Source: Nitrospiraceae bacterium (GTDB lineage: Bacteria; Nitrospirota; Nitrospiria; Nitrospirales; UBA8639). From it: a stretch of 64,000 bases of DNA. The position numbers were made by a program, and so were the translations under genes. Every line of letters starts with the position of its first letter. Position 1 is the stretch's first letter. The notes under the pieces are model-generated. The model worked only from the letters and a program-made list of their open reading frames with translations, ran no database searches and had not been told where the DNA came from. Shown here in pieces: positions 1-6,724 of the stretch. The stretch spans positions 434,001 to 498,000 of the forward strand of contig JACKFF010000001.1 of the NCBI GenBank assembly GCA_020632595.1. The letters are read 5' to 3'.

Positions 1-160
1 TCAACAAAATCGAAAAGACCATTGGGAATTTGCAATCACAGAATGCCAATGAGCATGGAGTGAAATGTTGCATCGATGAGTACCCGTCCGTAGACACCCC
101 GCATATGAAGAGCTAGCCTGACGGGAAAGGTCATCGACATTTATGCTGACATCACCCACG

Positions 161-472
161 ATGAGGAAAACCACTCCCACACAGTCGCTTGCCGCGTGCA
201 TGCTCAGCATATGCTTCCTGCTCGTGACCGGAGGCCTTGCCTATACGACTCCGCTCCACATACACCACGGGAATCATGATCAGCAGACTCATGGGAACAG
301 TTGGTGTAGCTGGACGTGTCAAGCCGGGCAAGGCCTTCAGACGCTGTCAGCTGACATTCCCCGCACGTTTTCGCTGTTGGGCGTTCTGCCGCTCTTCAAA
401 CCAACCGCACCGGATCTCTTTCGCCATCACCATAAACCTTCTCGTGCTCCTCCCCGATTTCTCTCCGCCTAG
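161..472 (+). CDS. short exported His/Cys protein (paralogue 1)
   Basis: 103-residue protein of unknown function. An N-terminal hydrophobic stretch (about residues 9-26) looks like a signal peptide. It is followed by a His-rich segment (HIHHGNHD, then HG), a CxWxC motif and a C-terminal RAPPRFL. The protein at 6204-6542 has the same layout: signal, His cluster, HG-x(2-3)-C-x-W-x-C-x2-G and RAPPR-x-FL, so the two are paralogues. His plus paired Cys in an exported short protein suggests metal binding, but that is inference. An ATG at 143 is also in frame. I prefer 161 because the resulting start (MRK) matches the paralogue (MRQ). Confidence 0.6.
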   Translation: MRKTTPTQSLAACMLSICFLLVTGGLAYTTPLHIHHGNHDQQTHGNSWCSWTCQAGQGLQTLSADIPRTFSLLGVLPLFKPTAPDLFRHHHKPSRAPPRFLSA

Positions 473-827
473 ATTTGTCGTCTGATCCATAACGGCTCCT
501 CTTTGATGAAAGAAGAAGTTACGGTTCCCGCATAGTCTCAATCCAATTGTGTGTCTCGAACTAACTCAGAGACCCGCTCATTTCTTCTATGCGACAGTTG
601 AATATTTCTAATATTTGCCTTTTCAGCAACATATGATTGAAAGAAACCCACATAGGAAAAATAGGAGAGCGTTCAAAAAGGCTCGTCCAGCAAGGCCGCA
701 GTCGCTTGGGCGAGCGGAGCGTACGAAGGAGTACGTGAGCATGGCTAAGCGGCGAGAACGCCGCTGGTGGCATTTTTCAACACTCCCTCTATGCACTCCT
801 TGTGGATAGGAATGGAGGCACTCTCAC
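473..827. other. intergenic region holding a palindromic repeat
   Basis: No convincing gene. The right half (671-785) is a copy of a roughly 115-bp repeat that recurs in opposite orientation at 23329-23449. The rest shows nothing I can name. Confidence 0.6.
671..785 (+). repeat. palindromic intergenic repeat, copy A
   Basis: Starts TTCAAAAAGGCTCGTCC and ends GGCATTTTTCAACACTC. The reverse complement of 23329-23449 aligns along nearly its whole length, with roughly four fifths of bases identical, including AGCAAGGCC, TCGTACG-like and GGCGAGAACGCCGCTG blocks. The ends are inverted repeats of each other (TTCAAAAA against TTTTTCAA). It resembles short repeats I recall from Nitrospira intergenic regions; REP- or MITE-like, with no coding capacity. 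Confidence 0.75.
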
Positions 828-1574
828 ATGGGGTATGGTTACGTTAACTTTTCCCGACCACCCTTCCGTTTCATGCTGTTAATCGTCCTTCTGATGGTCT
901 GTCCAGGCCACGGGTTCGCGAATGATCAGGACATACTTCCCCTTCGACTCGATCCACGCCCCTTCAGCCCCGCCCTCTGTCAAAGCAGCGGCCATGACAA
1001 ATCCATAAGGATTCAAGTGGCAAAATATCGGGATCTCGTCATTCGCCGGGTTCCCGGACAATTTATCCCTTCTGAGTCAGGTGAAGCCAGAACCAAACAG
1101 TATGTCCATTTCATCAGATTGCAGGATTTAACCGACGGAGTCGTCAACCAGGGAGCGATTGCCTTTGATCGGAATTATGCCGTGATCTTTACGGCGGAGC
1201 ATCCCGACGGCGTAGCACGGACCAAATTTCTCACCTCACTCCCCGAACCACAACAAGGAATAGGGAACGCCGCCCTTAATACGTTTTTACACCTCCGTCA
1301 GGTTCTCTATGCGGCCATCGACTCCTGCCGTTCGTATCCACCATTTGTCGTATACGGTACGGACGAGGAAATTGACCGGATTGAAGCCGCCAGACGGACA
1401 TTCTCCCAACGGGTCCATCAATTCAATAGTGATCCCACCGCATCGTCTGCATTCACCTGGCACGAAACCGGGATGTCCGATGGATTTGTCGATCCCGATG
1501 CGGGCATGGGCACAAATGTCAGCTACCAGGCGATGAATCCACTAAACTTTTATGTGCCATCGAAATATCCCTAA
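828..1574 (+). CDS. exported protein of unknown function
   Basis: 248 residues. I do not recognise the family. A hydrophobic segment (about residues 13-31, ending GHGFA) looks like a signal peptide, so the product is probably periplasmic or surface-exposed. The mature part is mixed alpha/beta in composition, with two Cys (in ALCQSS and DSCRSY) that could form one disulphide. A GGAGG about 10 bases before the ATG supports this start. It stands between the repeat and the P460-type gene, with about 190 bases to the latter, so co-transcription is not clear. Confidence 0.7.
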   Translation: MGYGYVNFSRPPFRFMLLIVLLMVCPGHGFANDQDILPLRLDPRPFSPALCQSSGHDKSIRIQVAKYRDLVIRRVPGQFIPSESGEARTKQYVHFIRLQDLTDGVVNQGAIAFDRNYAVIFTAEHPDGVARTKFLTSLPEPQQGIGNAALNTFLHLRQVLYAAIDSCRSYPPFVVYGTDEEIDRIEAARRTFSQRVHQFNSDPTASSAFTWHETGMSDGFVDPDAGMGTNVSYQAMNPLNFYVPSKYP

Positions 1575-1768
1575 CCCCAAACATTCTGGAAATGAGGGCG
1601 GTATACAATACGGACCATCTCGCTGTAGCAACAGGTAGTACCCATCTGTAGACGGACCATAGGGTCCATCGTATGCTGGAACCGCCGTGTCAACGTTCTG
1701 AAGCTGACTTGCCACAATGTGTCGGTCCGGTCAACCGGACGAGATATCAACAAAGGAAGGGAAGAAGC

Positions 1769-2320
1769 ATGGAGAGAATGAGAATCACGTTTCTGGCTTT
1801 GGTAATTCTAGTATGTGCATCCACCATCATGCCTCTTGCGGCCCAATCCGGCTCCACACCGAAAGACGGCGAGTTAGTCTTTCCGGCCGGTTACAAATCC
1901 TATGCCGCCTTTCTCCACGGGATTCAAAAACCGGACGCCGTCCGAGACCTCTATATCAACCCCACCGGGGCGAGCGCAAAAGCGGGCCAACCGTTTGCCA
2001 ATGGCAGCATTCTCGTCATGGAAATCTACAACGCCAAGAAAAATGCCGAAGGGACACTCGAAAAAGGGGCGGATGGAAATCTGGTGAAGGCGGATTTAGC
2101 CAAGGTCTTTGTCATGCAAAAAGAAGCCGGATGGGGAAAAGACGCCCCGGAAAATGTCAGAAACCGCGACTGGATTTATTCAGCGTTCAAGGGAAATGGA
2201 GAACGCTTGGATGTCGATTATACGACCTGCCGAGGGTGTCATTTACCTCTGGGAGCATCCAAAGACTTTGTGCACCGGTATGATGAATATTTTGAGAAAC
2301 GAGTGCAGGCGGCTCACTAA
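1769..2320 (+). CDS. cytochrome P460 family haem protein
   Basis: 183 residues. A signal peptide (residues 1-25, ending LAAQ) exports it to the periplasm. The core shows typical P460-family pieces: FPAGYKSYAAFLHG, LYINPTGASA, then VFVMQKEAGWG and DWIYSAF, and a CRGCH haem-c motif at residues 154-158. Known P460 proteins from nitrifiers act on hydroxylamine or detoxify nitrogen oxides; which reaction applies here is not visible. The start at 1769 is preceded by AAGGAAGGGAAG. A longer in-frame start at 1673 would put a non-signal leader in front and is unlikely. Confidence 0.8.
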   Translation: MERMRITFLALVILVCASTIMPLAAQSGSTPKDGELVFPAGYKSYAAFLHGIQKPDAVRDLYINPTGASAKAGQPFANGSILVMEIYNAKKNAEGTLEKGADGNLVKADLAKVFVMQKEAGWGKDAPENVRNRDWIYSAFKGNGERLDVDYTTCRGCHLPLGASKDFVHRYDEYFEKRVQAAH

Positions 2321-2761
2321 CCAAGCCCGTTCATCGTTTCCTGGTTACGGGCAGAACGAATCGGCATAGAACATCCAGGGACGGACCGGCCTCCAACCTT
2401 GGACGAGTAGGGTGAAGGTGGTTTGCGTATCTGCAGCCTCCTAGGCCTTCACCCTGCTTCTATGCGCCCCCACCTCTTTCTTCCTCAACTCAGTTGAACA
2501 GGGCTCAAATAAATTTCGCGGCACATAGTTTCGGCGTAGGGCCTCAAGATTCCTAAAAGACCTCAAAATCCCTCTCTTACGTCGGACCTTGAAACCACAT
2601 AAGCCTTTTAAAGTGTTGACAATGTGACCAGCAACCTCTCGTGAGAAATACCGGCCTGAGATGGCCTTGGCAAAAGTCTCCGCTAGGGTCAGGAGTATTT
2701 GATAGATTGTCGGGATTTCAATGGCAAGAAGCCCATGATACACTCGTTCAAAAGGCACGCA
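2321..2761. other. intergenic region with hairpin repeat
   Basis: Contains one copy of the GGGTGAAGG hairpin repeat (2409-2455). Long open frames on the minus strand (2441-2788) have no recognisable product or ribosome site and are not called. Confidence 0.5.
2409..2455 (+). repeat. hairpin repeat copy 1, possible terminator
   Basis: Inverted repeat AGGGTGAAGG / CCTTCACCCT with arms at 2409-2418 and 2446-2455. The loop (GCAGCCTCCTAGG next to the right arm) is also conserved in copy 2 at 3960-4003. It lies 90 bases after the P460 gene and may end its transcript. Confidence 0.6.
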
Positions 2762-3649
2762 ATGGCAAAATCCAAACGACAGACACAATCAGTCGGCTCT
2801 GAAACAACAAGAAAGACATCGAATCCTCCGTCTTCCATGTTCTCAGGATCGAAGACCTTCCTTGAACTCTTCATCATTATTCTGGCCGGTGCCGGACTAT
2901 TGTTAACCGCTTACCTGACCTATACCGCCTCGTTCGAGGTTCACCCGGCATTTTGCAGCGAAGGCTCGGGCTGCGACATTGTGCAGAGCAGCCGATGGGC
3001 CACCTTTCTGGGTATCCCCATGGCCTTGTGGGGCTTCGTGACCTATGTGGTGATTGCGGGGCTGGGCTGGTCCGGCCGTGGCAAATCCGGTAGCGGAACG
3101 GTATTGATTTACGTGGCGATGAGCGGATTCGCCGTCAGCGCCTACTTGACCATCGTCTCGGTCGTGGAGATCGAAGCCACATGTCCATGGTGCCTGACTT
3201 CATTTGCCATCATCACGACAATTCTTGCTCTCGCTCTCGCTCGACGGCCTCCCGATTGGACGAAATCACTGAAAGAGGCAGCCGTGATCGGCCTTGTCAT
3301 CGTCGGCGGACTTCATTTGCATTATAGCGGGGTGTTCGATGCAGCTGCCGGCCCGGAGGATCCCCAACTTCAAGCCTTAGCCATTCATCTCAATGAAAGC
3401 GGGGCCAAGTTTTACGGTGCTTATTGGTGCCCACGCTGCCAGGAACAAAAAGCCGAATTTCTTTCGTCCGCCAAACGGCTTCCTTACGTGGAATGTAGTT
3501 CTGGGGGACGAGGAAGCGCTCTCACCGCTCCCTGCGTCAAGGCTGACATTAAAAGCTATCCCACGTGGATTATCGGTGAACGCCGGTTAACCGGCCTCAA
3601 GACCCCGCAAGAATTGGCACGAGCCTCCGGATTCGATTGGCAGGAGTAA
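2762..3649 (+). CDS. VKOR-family protein with thioredoxin-like domain
   Basis: 295 residues. Residues 32-190 form a vitamin K epoxide reductase (VKOR) membrane domain with about four to five transmembrane helices. Loop cysteines are C65 and C71, and the active CPWC is at 141-144. A C-terminal thioredoxin-like domain carries CPRC at 223-226. Bacterial VKOR homologues re-oxidise a DsbA-like partner and pass electrons to quinone; here the partner is fused. It would make disulphides in periplasmic proteins, useful for the Cys-bearing exported proteins nearby. The start at 2762 is chosen over 2699 because the extra leader is not hydrophobic or conserved-looking; either is possible. Confidence 0.85.
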   Translation: MAKSKRQTQSVGSETTRKTSNPPSSMFSGSKTFLELFIIILAGAGLLLTAYLTYTASFEVHPAFCSEGSGCDIVQSSRWATFLGIPMALWGFVTYVVIAGLGWSGRGKSGSGTVLIYVAMSGFAVSAYLTIVSVVEIEATCPWCLTSFAIITTILALALARRPPDWTKSLKEAAVIGLVIVGGLHLHYSGVFDAAAGPEDPQLQALAIHLNESGAKFYGAYWCPRCQEQKAEFLSSAKRLPYVECSSGGRGSALTAPCVKADIKSYPTWIIGERRLTGLKTPQELARASGFDWQE

Positions 3650-4396
3650 GTAGAAAGTCCATCCACTATTTTCAGAAACTCAGAAACCACTTGGTTTCTC
3701 TTTTTCGTTCCCTTCCTGCTTCCACTCATTCCAGAACTCCGGTAGAGGGTTAAAAACTGCACCATGCAGGGAAGTCATTCAACCATGATTTCCAAGCATA
3801 CGGCCATTAAACCGCCTCAATGTAGCAAGCATCGGCACACATCCGTAGCTCAGAAGTCGCAAGTCGTGTATATCTGTTGTTGTTTCTAAAAATTCATTGC
3901 GCTCTTTCAGCATCAATCGGAGCGGCGTGATTCCTCCCAGACCCACCCCGCTCCATCTCAGGGTGAAGGCATTTGGACTTGCAACCTCCTTGGCCTTCAC
4001 CCTGACTTTTTATTCCAAAATGCATAATTTGATATTCTTTTTTGCTCTCCATGATGCTCGACCTCTTGAACAATCATTTTTCCTGGCATCCATACTGCCT
4101 TTTGAAAAACTGCTCATTCGCCGGGTTCCTCTACTACCCCATTGGCTTGGGCTTGAGAGATAAGTCTGAAGTTCATCAATTCGTGATTTTTCCGGAAACG
4201 TTGGTTGAGTGGCTCGAATTATTTTATTTAACAAATTAACTGTAGTATCGACATGCATCCGGTGCGGCGCTGACACACATTCCACATCCTTAAAGTAGCG
4301 TAGGCTTTCACCCTTCTGGTAAAAATACATACTCTCACATTGAGAGATTATGAACGTTATTCTTCTTCCAACATTCGAATATCCGTGGAGGCACCC
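3650..4396. other. intergenic region with hairpin repeat
   Basis: About 750 bases. It holds the second hairpin repeat (3960-4003). The other open frames, on both strands, lack ribosome sites and recognisable products. Confidence 0.5.
3960..4003 (+). repeat. hairpin repeat copy 2, terminator-like
   Basis: AGGGTGAAGG / CCTTCACCCT, arms at 3960-3969 and 3994-4003, followed by GACTTTTTATT. The loop contains GCAACCTCCTTGG, nearly as in copy 1. The T-run suits a rho-independent terminator read on the plus strand. Confidence 0.6.
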
Positions 4397-5671
4397 ATGA
4401 TAAGATTGGTACTTTTTGGAGCCGTTTCTCTAGTCCTCTCTATGGGCCTTGGAGGTGATATATCGGGAGTCCTCGGGGCAGACCCATCTGTTTCGATGGT
4501 TCAGGCGGGGACGAAACACATCATCGACCATCAAGGCATGCAAACCACCGGCCCAGCCGCCCAACTGGATAAAGACGGGACCCTTCACCTCGCCTGGGGG
4601 GGCGAAAAGCAGGAAGATCGCGGAGTCTATTATCTTAAGGTTCCACCTCGACAGGAACAGTATCCAGAACCCATCAGAGTCAATCCATCCAGTCCTCCGG
4701 CCACATCCCTCCACGAACCACCGGCCCTGGCGTTAGGCCGCAACAACGATGTATACATCACCTGGACAACACCTCACCCCGATGCCGGCGGTAAATTATT
4801 CACCAATCTTCTCCTCCTGAGCCGGTCACTTGATGGGGGGAACACCTTTCTTCCTCCTGTTCGAGTCAACGATGACGACGTAGTCACCGGCCATTCCTTT
4901 GACCATTTGACCGTCAGCCCGAATGGTTCCGTCCATATCGCCTGGCTTGATGCCCGGGAAGGAAAGAAAGATCCGGCCACCTACACGGTCTTCTCCCAAG
5001 ACCAGGGCAAAACCCTTTCACCAAACCTGAAAATTGACGAATCCAGTTGTGTCTGTTGCCGGACCCATATGACTACTGCCTCTGATGGCACCGTCTACCT
5101 GGCCTGGCGTAAGGTCTTAGCCGGTGCGGTCAGGGAAACGGTGGTGTCCCGTTCCACCGATAACGGGAAATCGTTTTCTGCACCGGTCATCGTGGGCAAT
5201 GATCAATGGGTCTATGAGGGATGTCCCCATCGTCCCGCCACCATGGGAGTCGATCAGCAAGGGCGCCTCTATGTCACCTGGTATACGGAGGGCCCTGATG
5301 ATACTCCGGGTGTGTATCTAGCCTATTCCGATGATCAGGGAAAAACCTTCACGCCTCGGCGTGTGTTGAACATGTCCAAAGGAACGTTTCCGGATCATCC
5401 TCAACTGGCGGTGAATCGAGAAGGTCATCTACTCGTATCCTGGGAGGAGCAGTCTCCAGTGCGGAGGGAAGTCGTGTTCACCTATTCCCTCGACCGAGGA
5501 CAGACCTTCAGTCCCCCGAAAAAGGTGAATGAGAAAAAAGCCAAAAGTCCGGCTGTGGCCTTAAATGATCAAGGGCAAGCCGTCATTGCCTGGTCGGAGC
5601 AGGTGGCGTTCCCGGGATGGAGTACGGTGGTCCAGCATTTTTCTTTTCCCATCTCTCGAACAGCTCAATGA
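4397..5671 (+). CDS. exported Asp-box (BNR) beta-propeller, sialidase-like
   Basis: 424 residues, with a signal peptide (about 1-28). At least five Asp-box motifs (S-x-D-x-G-x-T/S-F) recur: SLDGGNTF, SQDQGKTL, STDNGKSF, SDDQGKTF and SLDRGQTF, each followed by P and a V/I strand. This is a beta-propeller of the sialidase superfamily. True sialidase activity is doubtful, since I see no clear arginine triad or catalytic set. Odd features are a CVCC motif (218-221) and GCPH (275-278), which could bind metal or form disulphides. The stop overlaps the ATG of a broken TlpA-like redoxin (ATGA at 5668), so the two were translationally coupled. The start at 4397 removes a non-hydrophobic leader. Confidence 0.75.
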   Translation: MIRLVLFGAVSLVLSMGLGGDISGVLGADPSVSMVQAGTKHIIDHQGMQTTGPAAQLDKDGTLHLAWGGEKQEDRGVYYLKVPPRQEQYPEPIRVNPSSPPATSLHEPPALALGRNNDVYITWTTPHPDAGGKLFTNLLLLSRSLDGGNTFLPPVRVNDDDVVTGHSFDHLTVSPNGSVHIAWLDAREGKKDPATYTVFSQDQGKTLSPNLKIDESSCVCCRTHMTTASDGTVYLAWRKVLAGAVRETVVSRSTDNGKSFSAPVIVGNDQWVYEGCPHRPATMGVDQQGRLYVTWYTEGPDDTPGVYLAYSDDQGKTFTPRRVLNMSKGTFPDHPQLAVNREGHLLVSWEEQSPVRREVVFTYSLDRGQTFSPPKKVNEKKAKSPAVALNDQGQAVIAWSEQVAFPGWSTVVQHFSFPISRTAQ

Positions 5672-6157
5672 CACCAAAATTTATGATCGGGCCTTCTCTG
5701 CTCGCTTCAAGAATCGTGGGTATTGCCGTGGCTTTGGGAAATCCTTCATCCCCCCCACCCTTCTTAGTCAATTCAATACCGGTCAATCCCTCCCGCCTTT
5801 CCAGCTCAGCACCTTGCAGGGCGCAAAAATCCATCCGAATGAATGGGAAGGACGAGTTCCCATCTTGAATTTTTGGCCACCTGATGTTGACCTTTTAAAG
5901 AAGAAATGCCGTCTTTGGAACGTCTTAGTCAGAAGCGCTCTCCAAATCAATGAGCCATTCTGGCAGTCACCACCGACATTCGCCCAGGAAAAATGGAATC
6001 ATTTTGGCAGCAACTCGGCTTACATTTCGATCTCCTCCTGGATGAACAGGATGAACGCTCTCAAACGCGAATGGCCAGAAATCGCGCCACAACTGTGATC
6101 GTAGATACCCACAGCCAAGCTGAACCAATGAATCCTATGACCAAGGGAGTTGGATAG
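5668..6157 (+). pseudogene. degraded TlpA/ResA-like thioredoxin
   Basis: Reading across three frames recovers a redoxin. It begins MTPKFMIGPSLLAS, overlapping the propeller stop. After a frame change near 5760 it reads TGQSLPPFQLSTLQG then VPILNFW. After a second shift near 5875 it reads AT-stop-C-stop-PFKEEMPSLERLSQ, then a further stop, then AILAVTTD, LGLHFDLLLDEQD and RATTVIVDTHSQ, ending at a TAG at 6155-6157. The expected active site WATWCxPCKEE is visible but ruined: TGA replaces the W codon, TGA follows the first Cys, and the second Cys is F. At least two frameshifts and three stops make it a pseudogene. It was probably the periplasmic reductant or chaperone partner of its neighbours. 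Confidence 0.8.
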
Positions 6158-6203
6158 CCCTGAATCCCTCCCGTTCATCAAACACCTCTTCAACCCGAAG
6201 TCC

Positions 6204-6542
6204 ATGCGCCAACGCCTTCAACCGATTGCCCTCCTGACCTCAAGCCTGTTTCTCGCCATGCTCCTGGCTTCCACGGTGTGCATGTCCGTGCAGGACCTCT
6301 CTCACGAATCGCAGCAATCCCATCACAGCAATACGAAACCTCTTCATGGGATGCTTTGCAACTGGGCCTGCCACATCGGAAAACTTTCGTCAACGTCACT
6401 CATCACCTCTCCATCATGGCATTCGCCATCACAGGAAGTGGGCGCCGTCCTTTCTGTCTATGCCCAACCTGGCGTACGCCCTTCTCTTCCGAATAAATCT
6501 GCCAGAGCTCCTCCACGCATCTTCTTGTCCCGTTTTTTCTAA
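6204..6542 (+). CDS. short exported His/Cys protein (paralogue 2)
   Basis: 112 residues, family not recognised. A signal peptide covers about residues 1-28. Then come a His-rich stretch (HES, SHHSN), HGMLCNWACHIG and a C-terminal RAPPRIFL. It shares the CxWxC and RAPPR motifs with the protein at 161-472. It stands directly before the TonB-dependent receptor and behind the broken redoxin, so a role in handling a metal or metal complex taken up by the receptor is a reasonable guess. An in-frame ATG at 6150 exists, but it overlaps the pseudogene and precedes the signal peptide. Confidence 0.6.
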   Translation: MRQRLQPIALLTSSLFLAMLLASTVCMSVQDLSHESQQSHHSNTKPLHGMLCNWACHIGKLSSTSLITSPSWHSPSQEVGAVLSVYAQPGVRPSLPNKSARAPPRIFLSRFF

Positions 6543-6567
6543 ATGATTTTCAAGGCTCCGTTGTGAG

Positions 6568-6709
6568 TTGCGGGAGATTCACGCCTCCTTCCCCATACTC
6601 ATGAATCCGAACCTGGGTCTCACCCGCAAATTCCTTCAGGAAGCCTAATTTTTAGTTGCTGGCCGCATGCATAGCCGGTTGGCTCATGCATGTTCTATTT
6701 ATTTTTTTG
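6568..6709 (+). promoter_or_regulatory. structured leader with terminator-like hairpin before the receptor gene
   Basis: A stem TTGCGGG (6568-6574) / CCCGCAA (6623-6629) is followed by a second hairpin, CATGCATAGCC / GGCT-CATGCATG (6666-6692), and a T-rich run to 6709. The ribosome site of the receptor gene begins just after it. This could be an attenuator for the receptor or the terminator of the small gene before it. I cannot match it to a known riboswitch. Confidence 0.4.
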
Positions 6710-6724
6710 TAAGGAGAGTATCTT

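Noticed and set aside
2441..2788. 115-codon open frame on the minus strand
   Set aside because: No ribosome site, no recognisable product, overlaps the VKOR leader and a hairpin repeat.
5565..6098. A continuous 177-codon reading frame through the TlpA remnant
   Set aside because: Only its middle part is redoxin-like; both ends are the wrong frame, which is better explained by a pseudogene.
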